NCBI GenBank assembly: GCA_038503075.1
Contig: JBCAML010000022.1
Span: forward strand, 744,001 to 808,000
DNA from: Gyromitra esculenta
Taxonomy: Eukaryota > Ascomycota > Pezizomycetes > Pezizales > Discinaceae
Direction: 5' to 3'
DNA length: 64,000 nucleotides
The notes beneath the pieces were generated by a model, which did not search any database, had not been told where the DNA came from, and saw only the letters and a list, made by a program, of their open reading frames with translations. Shown in pieces: positions 38,847-50,630 of the stretch (positions are counted from its first letter, which is position 1; every line of letters starts with the position of its first letter). The position numbers and the translations under genes are program-made.

Positions 38847-40151
38847 TCGGGCGGAAAAGAGAATAAAGTGGGGTGGATCTGCCGACTGAGCTGGTATCCA
38901 CCAAGGTGTTCGCCGTCGGTATTTGAGGTTGTCGTCGTGTTGGCGGTACGCGAGGGTCTGTCCCGCGTATGTGTGGGCATGTCTCCTCGATGTCGCTCGC
39001 GCGGTGCATCATGGCCCGTCACGTCGCTGCCGGGGCACTCACCGCCCGTCACTCGCTGCGTGTGCTCGCCTGGATGGGGACTGTTGTGTGGCTTGTCTGT
39101 CTCGCTCGCGTCATCTAATCTCACTCGCGCGGCCTCGGTCTCTCTCTCGCGTCGAGCAGACGAGCGCCGGCCCGAGAAATACTCGGTGTTGGGAATACGT
39201 CGTCTTCGCCTCTCTCTAGCAAAACCAATGCCGCATGCGCTCTACAGCCGCCGCCGTCGAAACCCAGACTCTGGTTTCTGGGTCCCCTCGGCGTACTTTT
39301 CAGCCCTCTACTCACTCTCGTGAATCTGCTGCGCGCTTATGGCCAGGTCCTGCAGCGGATCAGCGGTGTCTAACCAGGAATCAACTCAAGCGCCAGCCAG
39401 CCTGCAAGCCGAGAATGTGAAGATGTGACGTACAGCCACCCACGGGGCGAGTCCTGTCTGCTCTGCTGGCGAACAAGGGTTGCAAGGGCCAAGCACTAAA
39501 CCAGCAATGGTGATTCCCCAAGAAAACGCGGAAATACATGTGCCCAACAGCGAATTCAAGAATAAGATAGCCCTGGAACAACACCTATAATCAACAGACT
39601 GAAGAGATAATTGGGAATCCAAGATTTCTAATGTTCTGCGAACCCCATGGCTTGGAGATGCAACCGGATCCCTGCTCGCCGTCAGACAGGATTCGCCGTC
39701 CCCCCGTGAGAGACCGCAGTGCCCTGAGGCGCCTGTCGACTGATGCGGGGATCCAGAGCAGAGCATTCTAGCTACATGCACTCGTAAATGTATAGAACCA
39801 GTCCTTCTCTACCCTGGCAACACTGGCGACAAATGCTTATCTAAAGGTACAGGAATCAAGTCGATTCCGCTCAAGCCCGCGGACCCAGCGGCTACTCTAC
39901 ATGGGCACACACGGGAACATAACGTCTGCCAAGCACTCAATCGCGTGCTGACCTCTGCAGCCCCGCGCATCTCCCATCCTCTCCCCCACCATCGCAGCCT
40001 ACGCCAAGCCCACAAACTCCCTGCACCTCACCTCCAATTGTCCCGCTTTCATCTCCAATCAACACTCCAGTCTTCTCACATCCCAAGTCACCTCATCTCC
40101 ATTCCATCAATTGTTTCTCTGAGACACACTCTCTGCTCAATCTCTGCTACA
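38847..40151. promoter_or_regulatory. Divergent intergenic region, Zap1-like / HMG-box gene
   Basis: A 1.3-kb spacer, CG-rich near 38900-39300, with many overlapping open frames on both strands and no recognisable product, suggesting a GC-rich leader or promoter. Before the HMG-box gene there is a C/T-rich tract (about 39955-40140) typical of fungal promoters. Confidence 0.4.
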
Positions 40152-41251
40152 ATGGCGACCGGTGCTCTCACCCGTCAGTTCCTCTTCTCTGCCCGCATCA
40201 CCCCTGCACATTTCCGTTCCCTATGTGTCCTTCAGCGCTCCCTCCAGTCCAATCCTTTCTTTGCAATTGCTGCCCGTGCTGCTTCCACTGCCACCGCAAA
40301 GAAGTCGACCACCAAGGCTGCCAGCTCCAAGCCAGGCCTGAAGTCGAGAGCCGCTGCGAAGAAGCCTGCCGCCAAGACTAAGGCTGCAGCGACCAAGAAG
40401 ACGACCACCGCCAAAAAGGCTGCTTCCAAGAAGACCACAGCAGCCAAGAGGCCGGCCGCTAAGAAGGCTGCCAGCAAGAAACCCGTTAAGAAGGCGGCTG
40501 CAAAGAAGAAGGCTGTTCCAAAGAAGAAGAAGGCGAAGGAGTTAACTCCTGAACAGAAGCAATATAGACTGATGAAAGAGTTACGGGTTCGCGCCTTGGA
40601 CCCCCCGCCTAGAGGGCATGCTAGCGGGTATCTCATGTGGTACAGAGATCAACCAGAGACGAAACCGGATGAAGCGGTGGGTGAGAGGTGGAAATCCTTG
40701 CCGCAAGAGACCAAGAACGTATGCACTATTCCCCAGCCCCTCCTCTCTCCCTCAAATACACCCAGCTAACTTTTGTAGGCGTATATCGAGAAATCCGAGC
40801 GAGCTGTTCCCGCGGCCCGTAAAGCCTTCGAAGATTGGGTTGCAAAAACACCTGCCGTGGATCTTTATCGCGCCAACATCGCCCGTCGCCGCCTTCGTAG
40901 ATTGGGAGCTAAGCACGGTACCACCCCCTTCGCAGACGAACGTCTTCCAAAGCGTCCAACGGCCGCCTATATGTTGTATATGAAGGAACAGTACCGGAGC
41001 GGTCGGGAGTTTGAGAAGGACGAAAATGGAAGGAACTCCATCATCAAAAATGCCAAGATTCTTCGTGAGGAATATCTAAACTTGAGCCCGGTTGAAAAGA
41101 AGGTTTGATCTCCATTCAGTGGCCCTTCTACCCTCCTTTTTTGTTTTATTTTGTTTAGTACGTGACTGACGTGGGTTGTGTGTAGAAATACGAAGATGCC
41201 GAAGCTGAACAACGCAAGAATTATATTGCTCAGAGGAAGGAGATGGAATGA
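40152..41251 (+). CDS. HMG-box protein with mitochondrial leader and H1-like Lys/Ala linker
   Basis: Exons 40152-40718, 40779-41102 and 41186-41251; 318 residues. The N-terminus (MATGALTRQFLFSARIT, basic, no acid) looks like a mitochondrial presequence. Residues about 45-130 are almost only Ala, Lys, Thr and Ser in AAKK-type repeats, like histone H1 tails. Two HMG-like boxes follow: a weaker one near 150-215 (SGYLMWYRDQ, VGERWKSLPQETKNAYIEKSE) and a clear one near 246-312 (KRPTAAYMLYMKEQ, ILREEYLNLSPVEKKKYEDAE). This suits an Abf2/TFAM-like mtDNA packaging factor, but the H1-like part leaves a nuclear role open. The intervening helical stretch (AARKAFEDWVAKTPAVDLYRAN) may be part of box 1 or a linker. 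Confidence 0.75.
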
Positions 41252-41770
41252 CTTCTATAATTTGTTAGAAGGGTACACGAGCATTGTACCACCAAGGAAT
41301 GAAGGGTGGTGATCGTCAAGGGGTGATCATTGCGTCATTTGGGAAATTGAAATTTCTTACTGTTTCTTAACAGTTTGTAGTATAACATTGGGAGGAATCA
41401 AAATAAAGTGAAAAAGGTGAAAAAAATTATTACGTGATGGAGGGTAAGGAATGAGAGGCATATTGGTTGGTAAGACTACAGATGTACTTTTCGTCTCTTG
41501 CCCTTCACTACCAGGTAAATAGGGTGAACATCTCCAATCAGTTCCCTTCTGTTATTGAATTCTGTATATTACGTGGAAATTTTCATAGGGGGTGATGGTC
41601 AGTAAGATGTGAGGTGTGAGGTGTAAGGTGTAAGGTGTGAGATGTGAATTGCCTTTTTATGCGTGACGGCCAAGTAAGCAGGGATCCATAATATTATCTA
41701 CATGCAGAGCAGAGCAACCTTCCTTAAGCCTCAAAGCTCTCGGCCATCTAGAGCTTCATTAAACCGCCAA
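41252..41770. other. Intergenic; short GTGAGGT-type minisatellite
   Basis: Spacer between two same-strand genes. Bases 41606-41647 are six units of GTGAGGT/GTAAGGT type. No gene. Confidence 0.5.
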
Positions 41771-41797
41771 ACCACCACCACCACCACCACCACCACC
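41771..41797. repeat. (ACC)n repeat abutting MED16 start codon
   Basis: Nine CAC/ACC triplets run directly into the ATG at 41798, so the repeat would be the end of the 5' UTR. If translation began upstream it would encode poly-Thr, but there is no better ATG in frame except at 41702 (a Met start with no conserved sequence). Confidence 0.75.
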
Positions 41798-44700
41798 ATG
41801 GAGTCTGGCTTCGGTGTCGAAGACCTCTTCCAAGACGACTCCACCCCTCCTCCGCGCCGTATTGACAGTCGTATCGACGAGCTCCGACTTGGTGGATGCA
41901 ACCAGTACATACCCTTTCCTTGGAGAAAGCCATCGCCCCGCTGACAAACCCTCCACCTAGGAAAATCGCATGGTCCAAACTCGGCTCAATAGCCATCATC
42001 AATGCCGCTGGCACAGGCGTTGAAACGCGCCATCTCTCGTGTAGTCCTGAGGACGGGCGATGGCTCCTCAGCGATGCGTACCCGGTCGCCAACGTGTCGC
42101 GCTACCACGAGGGACAGCAGCTCACGCACGTCACCTGGAACAGTCATGGCGCGGAACTGGCGGTTATGGATCGTCTTGGCAGGGTGTCATTCTATACGGT
42201 GTTTTTGGCAGTGAATCATTTGAATGTTACGCGGAACCAGATTCTGGATCAGGACGATGATCTATGTGCCCTGGTCGGGTTCTGGTGGCTACCGGTTGAG
42301 AGAGCTGTAGGTCCCCTGCTAGGAGGCGAGAATATGGAAGGGAGGGGGGGGAGGGGACTGGTACTGATGGATGTGGTTATGGTGGACAGTATGCTTTGTA
42401 CAGACCTGCCGCGAGACAGGAGGATCGTTCGTTTAGGTACCAGGCCTTGAGCTTTCGACCATATGGACCGTTTCATCCTATCCAAGGAAAGGTGGCTGCA
42501 ATTGGGATAACGAGGGGAGGGACGGTTGGTTTCTCTACCTTGAGTGTTCAGACTACTGGTTACGGTGATGCTGATTTCAGGGCGGGAGGGAAAAGGCGAA
42601 AATGTGGTATCAGGACGTGCAGGGTCGATATCAAGAAGCCACGACGGAACTGGAGGGGTTCTCGAGCTTGGACGACTTATTCTCACATGCGGCGATTTCG
42701 TGGAATAAAGGTGCCGTCTGTACTTTGCTTCCCCAAAAGCTGAGGTGTTACTGATTTAGTGATAGATAATGTTGCGGTCCTGGCGGCATACACGCTCTCT
42801 AAACAGCTCCGTGTATATAGGATTAATATCAATTGGGATTTACAGCAAAACCAGCCTAACCAACCACCAACTATGCTCCCGGCTCCACCAACGCTCGTGA
42901 TCAAGCACATCAAAGTCGAGAACTTTGCCTGTCCTGCTGACTCCGGCACACACGATACTGCGAGGGCGCAGTTATCTCACCTCGAAATTATGGCGCCTAC
43001 CCCAGGCCCCCCGCAAATCCCAAATGTCCCGGGGATTCTTGCGATTTTCTCCAACAGGACTGCAGACGGTCAATCATTCAGCGTTGTATGTAGGTGGAGC
43101 TTAAAAGAAAGTCCTTCCACCCTCCACCCATCTTTCGACCAGTTAGGTGTACGAAGGGGCAGCGTTTCTTCACCTACGAGCCCAGAGCTAGAATTGCACA
43201 GAATGGACGACGTGATAATTGACAAATGTGTCATTTCCGTCTCTCTGGTCACCTCGGGCACAGTTGTCGCCCTCGCCTTCACTGATGGCTCTCTCGACCT
43301 CCGAGATCGGTATAGTTTCAACCCCCTGCAAAACCACCCTCCGAATAAGGACCTTGTTATGAATATGGTACAAGCTGGCTTCTCGTTCCCGCCCGGCGCA
43401 CCTTGCGTCGACCTTGCGTTGTCGCCTAATAACGCGGTTGCTATTAGGCTTGGCTTGAATAATGATATCGAACTTATGGTGATGCAATATTCTGCAGGGC
43501 CAATGGCCGAGCCAGATAATATGGAGGTTGCCTGTGTGGCACTTGCACACCAACACGCCTATAGCTGCAATAACCACCTGAACAACGACGACTTGCTTCT
43601 CGTAGCGCAGCAGTACCGCAACCCTGTTTTCAATAATACTTTCTTATCAGAAGCCCACAGAGCCCTAAACCTGAAAATGGACTTTGCAACAGAGTCTCCC
43701 AGCGAGAGGCTGTTCCGGAATCCGTTGCTACAGAGATGTTTGAGTCTGCAGAATAGCCTAGACTTTCAGGGCGAGAGGGTCAATAAGAGATTGAGTGGGA
43801 AGCTGGCGTGGGCGACGCTGCATCTAAGAGTGGCTAGCGTTGCATTTGCGTTAACTTTCAACAATCCGCAGCGACAGGTGGGCCCTGGAGGAGCGGGAGC
43901 AAGTGGGGCTGGAGGGAGTAACGATTTTGATTTGAGGCCGGAGGCGCTGCAAACATTGCTGGGTTTAGTGAGGTGGCTGATGGATATCATGTCCTTAACA
44001 ATTAGTGATCTATTTGAGTTAGCGAAAGCGACAAAGGGGAGAGCCGGGGATCTGGCGTTTGTGCGTCAGAAAGTCATTGAAGGCAATTCTCCAGCACTCT
44101 TCCTAGCGCTTGCAAGTGCCCCTAGAGCACTACTACGGTATAATTGTAGAAGCCTCCGTGGACTGGAAACAACAGCGGGGAAGCAACTAGCTATGCTACA
44201 GGGTGGTCAGATAGACGAAGAGCAGAGGACAACTTTTAGAAGCTTAAAGGTCCCGATTGATAGTTGCGCGGTGAAGATTAGTCAATTTGAGAGGATTATG
44301 ACGGATATTGACGGGACTATTCGAGCGGCTTATATCGGTATGTTTCCTTCCTCTATTTGTTGTATCCATCGCAAACCATTTTGTTTGGACGTGGCTAACA
44401 ACCCGAAAAGCCGTACCAGAAGCAGAAAGGGCAACCGCCGAAAAATTGCTCTTCGTCAATAACGAGATTCCGCCCGTCTTCATGCTCGCAGTTGATCGTC
44501 TCCTCAACACCACGCTTCCTACATTACGGAACGATCTCGACGTTGCCAAGCTTTTTTGGCACGACGTGACCTGGCTTGGTTTTCATGATGATGTTGCTTC
44601 GCAGGAATACCGAAAGCTGAACCGTATCGATGCGATCCGGAAAGTTGTGTTGCCGAAGGGAGATGATAAAATAAAGCTGCGACGGTGCACACGGTGTTGT

Positions 44701-44811
44701 GCGGTGGTTGAGGACATTATTCCTGTGAAGAGTCCTAGTTATTGGTTGGGAAGTATGCAAAGAATGTGCTTTTGCGGGACCCTGTGGATGCATATAAGCA
44801 GCCCTCCATGA
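41798..44811 (+). CDS. MED16: Mediator tail subunit Med16 (Sin4), with apparent 1-nt indel
   Basis: A tail-module subunit of Mediator that links activators to RNA polymerase II. Exons 41798-41904, 41961-42524, 42581-42710, 42760-44337 and 44411-44811; 926 residues if one base is added. Family features: VDDLF-like start (VEDLFQDDS), KIAWSKLGSIA, GFWWLP, AAIGITRGG, LDDLFSHAAISWN, DNVAVLAAYTLSKQLRVYRI, and the C-terminal Cys-rich segment RRCTRCCAVVEDI...RMCFCGTLW (putative zinc site). Exon 2 is read in one frame up to a run of eight G at 42344-42351 and in another after it; one extra G makes the whole gene close in frame. Both halves are conserved, so this is more likely a sequence error than a broken gene. 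Confidence 0.85.
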
Positions 44812-46179
44812 AGGAAACTGTGGACAGTACCGGAGACGAGATATCTTGTGGTTGGAGGTGGTAGCTCCTCTTTGACTACGAGATGCCCTAGATATAAATG
44901 GTATGTACTTTAGCCTTAAAAGGATTTGGAGTTATTGTTAGGAACTTGAAAAAAGAATTTGTAAACTTAGTGTTTTGTTCTGCTGCCTTTTATCCCGTTA
45001 GAGAAAAATATGGAATGGAGGGAGGAATGCACCAGCTATCACTCGATACTCCCAGTAGATGCTGATATGGTCCTTTAGCTTTCATGAGGGCATGGGCTCA
45101 CCAGATACCCTATAAATATCCAGATTCTTCCGCGCAAATTGTTGTTATGGAGGTTTAATTCACTTAGACAAACCGTAACTACATGTATCCATTCTTATTT
45201 AGGTTAGTGTGACAGATTTAACCACCACGAACGTGAAATCATACTCTATCACTCGGTACGATGATAGTCTCGGATGTTTAGGGATTATATATTTATCCAG
45301 CAACAATGGAACCACACAGTTGCTGGGAATTTGTTACCGTGTTCAGTGGTTGCGCAGCTATGGCAAATGGGGCGACAATTCGTATTTCAGACAATAGTAG
45401 GAGTGAACTTTCGGATCTAGTAATTTCCTAATGCTTTCTTTCCTGTAGATTTGGTTTTTTCAGTCTGTTGATGTGCGCGCTAGAAACACCTAATCAGTAT
45501 ATTTACTACGGATAGGTAGCACTGAGCTCTTGTAAGCCATACTTGTTTTGTTTGTTTTGTTCTGTTTATTTCATACTCGCATGCAACCCTTAGGTTATGG
45601 CGGTGTATTTTTTTCTCCTCCTCTTTTGAAACATGTCCCATTTGGGCGCCGGGTATGGAAAATCTCCCCTGGCGTTGTAGGCCATACTGTTATGGCGCTG
45701 GTACCTTAGATGCGTGTAGATAGATAGATAGATATGTCATATACACTGGCGCTGGTACCTGGACTGGGTCTGGTCCGCGTCTAGCTTAGCTTAAGGAATA
45801 TCGGAGGCTATTGTCTATGTAGTTAGGTGTACTCTAGAGCCGCTGTTAGTGTGGTGTCGCAGACCAGTGCCGGGTCGGGTGTAGCTAATGGGATAAGCGG
45901 GTATTTTAATCATGATTGGTCACTCGTTTTACGTATCAGGCTTGGTGTCTGGTTCCACGGACAAGGCTTTTCTCTTGGCCGAAGAAATTTCCAAGTAAAA
46001 ATAGGTGAGTGATACGATTTTCATTTTTTTTAGTGAGGCTCCAGTGTTGTGGTGGTCTTTTCAGACTGCATCCATAACGGCATCGGGACATGCACAGCCA
46101 TTCACCCACGCCGCCCTTTCTATAATTAACAAGTCTCAGAGTCTCACAGTAATAAAAAGGAAGAGAAGTCATGGTCCGA
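44812..46179. other. Intergenic, no gene recognised; GATA microsatellite
   Basis: A convergent spacer. (TAGA)n lies at about 45716-45735 between two copies of GGCGCTGGTACCT (about 45694 and 45750). TACATGTA at 45180-45187. A 62-codon frame at 45209-45397 has no known relative. Confidence 0.45.
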
Positions 46180-48962
46180 TTACTCTTTCTTCTCCTCAAT
46201 CCTTTGCTCCTTCTCCTTTAACTTCTCATTCTTTTCCCATTCCTCCATTCTATTGACCGTGTCTAATGCCGTAGTCACCCTCAGCCCAACTCTCGCATCG
46301 AGATCAAACGGCCCCCAAGCCGCGGCTTTGGTAAGCCAATTTTTGATTTCGACGTGCTCTTTAAGCCCACCTTCTTTCCAAAGCGCCACCGCCCATTCAT
46401 AGTGCGCAGTTGGTGCTATCACCAACAATCAGTATTTCTTAACCCGAGGCATCGATATGAAAATCACAAACGAAGGAGAAACATACGCATCCAATTATCG
46501 GCAAAGTTACCCTTAAACGTATATCTATCGATTGCTAGTATTTTCTGAATATACTCTTTTGCTTTTTCGAGGTCACCAAGGTTCCTTGTGATAACACTAA
46601 GTAGTAACCACCGGATTGCCTGTTCATCAATTGCATCTCCCTCCATTTCGTCCTGTCGCCATTGCAATGCTTTTAGTGATACTTCGAAATTCGACTGGTC
46701 CATCCGTTTGTACCCATCTATACGTGAAATTTCTATTAGTCCTACGTTTTAGGTAATAAAAATGTAGAATGGTGAGTTACTCCAGAAATATAACATTTCT
46801 TCTAGAGGGCTGACACCAACTCCTTCCACAAGCCTTACACCTCGAGCCTGAGCTCGTGCCCTCCATTTCTTGATCTTGCGATCAGCGAAGACCTCTAACG
46901 GGAGGCCTTGCGCCATGAATTTCTTTTTTCCCACAAACGTGGGAACCTTTTCGATCAACTCTTCTGCTAGCTCACCATGACGGCTCTATCACAATTGTTA
47001 ACACATTCCCAGCTCCTCCAACTTATGATATGGAACCTACAGCTTTTTCAATATCTGTGTCACGATATTTCCTATACAACTCAACTTGACACACAGCGGC
47101 AAAACTAAGGATCGTTAACCTACGATCACATTTCGTATGATCGATTCGACGCATAACTTACTAGTGGTATAATGCGTGGCTCCAGCTATTGAGTTCAGTA
47201 AGCTGTGTGAAAGTTAGCTACTGATCGTTGAATATCACTGGATATCACACCTTCAGGAAACCTTCGGCCACTTCCTCATAGCGATGCATAAACATCAAGT
47301 TCCTAGCAGAGGTGTAAGAAATGCGCGTCTAGTGCAGCGAGGGAAAATCGTCTTACAAAGATTTCTCAAATACCATCAAAGCCTCCACCTGCCTATGCCA
47401 GAGTAAGTTAATCTTATCACATTAATGCTAATCATAAGGTATTATATACCTCATTTGGGTCGCCACTGGCTGAGATAGCATTGATACAGCTTCTTCTAGC
47501 TGGCGATCAACCGCCAGCATCCGAGCTTCCTCCAAACGCCATAGCGCACTTTTGTTGTATTTCGCTCTTAATCTCTCTAATGCTTCTTGGCACTTCTGTT
47601 TGGGATATCCAGCGCCCGATGGATGGTCCTGTGGAGGTAGAATGTCACAGAACTGCACCGAGTTACCGAAATACTGTAAGATAACTAGTACAGCAATCGC
47701 ACCGTGAAGATTGCTATATTTGGAAGCTTTCCAGAGCATTTCTATGCCTTTCTCGCGATCTGGAAACAAATAAGTTCACTGTCGATGCTGGTCTAAAAGT
47801 GCCATGGCTTGGATTACCTACCGCCTTTAAATCCTACGATGGACATTACTGTTCTCATACTCGGGGGAATCATCCCAAGGATCAACAGTAAAAATCCGAA
47901 GCAGAGATTAACTCCCGAAGTCACAAATTCATCCACGAGATCCGACTGTTGCATGTAGCTAGTGGAGGGGCGGCTTTTGGAGCCTGGCCTGGAACTCGGT
48001 CTGGAGCCGGATCTAGCTGATCTGATGCTAGCACTGGAACCCCTTATCTCCAATCCAGGGGTTAACAAACCCGACGGCTCATTTTCGGGGGTGCTGCCCC
48101 CAGAGCCTCTCAAAACCTCATCACCTAGATTTTGTCTGCTCTGATTGGCTCCATCCAACTGTATTGGCGTCTGCAACTTAGCCATCTGATCAATGATCCC
48201 CTCGAGAGTTTTATAGGCGGTCCGCAGCTTGTAAAATGCTTTCATAGACTCGACCACGGATTCCGAGAGTACGCCCACTACGGCAGACATCAATTGCGCC
48301 TCCGCATGACACAATGCAAACTCCGCCCCGGGGGGGTAGGAGCTCCGGTGATGATTCTCCCTTAGAGATTTCTTCCGGTCCCGTTCAGCTGTTGCTTCGG
48401 CATCGGCTAGGCGTTCGGAGGCTATGGCGGTTGTCTAGGGGTTAAAAAATATGCACGCTGATGTCACAAGAATTAAAGATATCAAACACCTTCTCTCATG
48501 ATTTCTGGTTCGAAACCCAGGCTTGCACGAAGAAATGCAGCGACGCCACCAGCAAGCTACACACGTCAAGAAAGATACAATTATTATTTTTGTTTCCATG
48601 AACACAACAGCGGCAAATAAAATGGTTTGGAAGTGAACCTTATGGTAGCTCGAGGTCCCACCTTCGACAGCTTTCTCGGCACCAAGAACATCATCGTTTA
48701 AGAGTAAATCCATGGCTTTAATTGAATTAGTGTTATGGCCCCATTAAGAATCACCCCAATATGCATAGGTGTGGAAGCAACCTTTCATGGCCTGGTCCAC
48801 TACATGTCGTCAAACTATCAGCAAAGCTCGCTATTCGTCATGTTTGAATCATCAGGTGTACAAACATGCTTGAAGTTCGTCCAGGGCACTCAAAGATTGA
48901 GTAGATGTGGCATGGGTAACATGTGATGCTGGGCCTCCGCCTCCAAGCCATCCTCTAAACAT
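46180..48962 (-). CDS. IML2: Inclusion body clearance protein Iml2 (TTC39 family)
   Basis: A TPR-type outer-mitochondrial or ER/lipid-droplet-associated protein linked in yeast to clearing of protein inclusions. Thirteen exons, high to low: 48866-48962, 48782-48799 (18 nt), 48639-48715, 48488-48556, 47822-48434, 47450-47759, 47357-47392, 47251-47302, 47162-47202, 47041-47104, 46781-46985, 46487-46732, 46180-46415; 687 residues, all in frame. Family features: GVAAFLRASLGFEPEIMREG, CHAEAQLMSAVVGVLSES, MKAFYKLRTAYKTLEGI, DEFVTSGVNLCFGFLLLILGMIPPSMRTVMSIVGFKGDREKG, NLHGAIAVLVILQYFG, HYFAAVCQVELYRKY and PTFVGKKKFMAQGLPLEVF. The LLLILGMIPP stretch is hydrophobic enough to touch a membrane. A Ser/Arg/Pro-rich insert lies before DEFVTSG. 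Unusually intron-dense. Confidence 0.93.
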
Positions 48963-49783
48963 GGTGGCAGTAGCAGCGACTAGGCGTCCAAAAAGAAGAT
49001 CACAAGTAGTGAATGAAAGTTGGGCAATGGGAATGAGGGTTGGTGCAGAGTTATACGGGATAAGAGAAGTAATATAGTGGCGGGGCTAAGGAGTAGAGGA
49101 GAAGGGGGGAAAGAGGAGAAGGAGGAGGGGAATAAGAGGAAAGAAGAGAAGTACCAGCAAAGGCTGGCGGGTCAGTCGCGAAATAAAAGCACAGACTAAA
49201 GGCTGAAGCCGGTGAGAGACGCGTGAAGGCGTTTTAGTCACGGGCTTCGTCGAATCTAATCTTCGAGACAGTTATTTGATGCAGGCGGAAAATAGAAAAT
49301 CTTGATCGAATAATAATCTGCGCTATTGCACTTTAGCGTCCGTCTATCGGCGCAGTGTGCGAGATCTAGGCACGAATGACCGTAGATCTGTAGTCTAGAT
49401 TTCATAGAGTGTCACAAAAATGCGTAGGTATCTGCTGCGGATGAGATATATGAATACATGATACATTGTACGGGAGTTACCCCCGCTGATAAAATCGTTA
49501 ACACCGGGCCGGGAGTGAGAGCCTCCGTTGGGCTGACGTTTTATTCTCCACTTCCGTCCCTTTTTACCATTCAGGCGGGTTCTAGGATGGTACCAAGCCC
49601 CGCTCACTCATGCGGTAAGGCTCGGTTTGATAGCCCTACTCGGTTACCCGGTCTGGTATCAGGCACCACCAGCCCTCTTGCTCTATCACCAGGAAGCATA
49701 GCCAGCCAGCTCCGTCATCTCAGCTCCGTCATCCTCTTCACGACCCACCGGAAACTACTCTACCAGCACCATCAATATCTATC
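48963..49783. promoter_or_regulatory. Divergent promoter, IML2 / SEM1
   Basis: An 821-bp spacer between opposite starts. A purine-rich stretch (GGAGAAGGAGG type, 49090-49155) lies near IML2, so it is pyrimidine-rich on the IML2 coding strand. No gene within. Confidence 0.5.
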
Positions 49784-50223
49784 ATGTCATCAAAGACCGT
49801 TGCACCTAAGTCCTCGGATCCTAAGGACGCCGATAAGCCCGCCCAGAAGCCCAAAGTCTCTCTGGAAGAGGACGACGAATTTGAGGACTTTCCTGTCGAA
49901 GGTGAGCCGCTACATCAGCGCTGTGACAGGCTGTAATCCATCAATATGATAGTGGTGGTGATGATGTGAACAGAGATGGGGGATGGCTAATTGCGGGAAT
50001 AGACTGGGAGGATGCAGAAGCTGATGTGCCTGGTGGCAAGGGAAACCTCTGGGAGGAGAGCTGGGACGATGATGATACTAGCGAGGACTTTTCTGCTCAG
50101 TTAAGGTTATTATCCGTTGACTTACTCCACCTCCTATATCTGCCATTTATAACAGAGCTCAAGCTTACGTATTACCCACATCATAGAGAGGAACTCAAAA
50201 AGACAAACGCGAGCAAGTCGTAG
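49784..50223 (+). CDS. SEM1: 26S proteasome / multi-complex subunit Sem1 (Dss1)
   Basis: A small acidic intrinsically disordered protein of the proteasome lid that also serves TREX-2 and, in other eukaryotes, BRCA2. Exons 49784-49901, 50003-50105 and 50187-50223; 85 residues, the expected size. Two acidic-aromatic blocks typical of the family are present: EEDDEFEDFPVEDW and NLWEESWDDDDTSEDFSAQLREELKK. The first exon-exon join places D before WEDAEAD exactly as in homologues. The Lys-rich N-terminus (SSKTVAPKSSDPKD) is variable in the family. Confidence 0.93.
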
Positions 50224-50630
50224 ATCAAGATGGCCTTAATATAGCACCCTTAGAGTTGGCATTGTTTGAAGAAAGCTGTGGACACGCATTTGTAATATAG
50301 TCCACAGAGATCACGAAGGATATCGATCAATTTGCGAGCTTCATTTCAATCTTGATTATTATTTCATCTGAACCCAATGTTTGCAGTGCATAATACATAT
50401 CTGCCGCACCACATCCAACTTTTCAACGTTAACCCGATTTCGAGAGGTAGTTTTTATTACTATCTAAGGGAACAATGCCTCACAAATTCGATGTCCGGAA
50501 GTTAACGTAACATCATTAAATGAGATTCATGCCCTTTTTGTTTTTGGTATTCAGTGAACCTCGTTTACTTACTCTGTGATTCTGTCAGAATGTGTTTTGA
50601 TGGACTTTATTCGAAAGATCAAGGAAATAA
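50224..50630. other. Convergent spacer, no gene
   Basis: Shared 3' region of SEM1 and phosphoglycerate kinase. If the last PGK splice donor (GTAAGT at 50638 on the minus strand) is used, a final short PGK exon could lie here; an in-frame stop makes that unnecessary. Confidence 0.5.

Noticed and set aside
40232..40636. 134-codon hydrophobic frame on the minus strand (Phe/Ala-rich)
   Set aside because: It is the antisense shadow of the Lys/Ala repeats in the HMG-box protein (AAG read as CTT).
48505..48530. B-box-like GGTTCGAAACCC, possible tRNA
   Set aside because: No A box or cloverleaf upstream, and it lies inside a coding exon of IML2 on the other strand, where it encodes GFEP.
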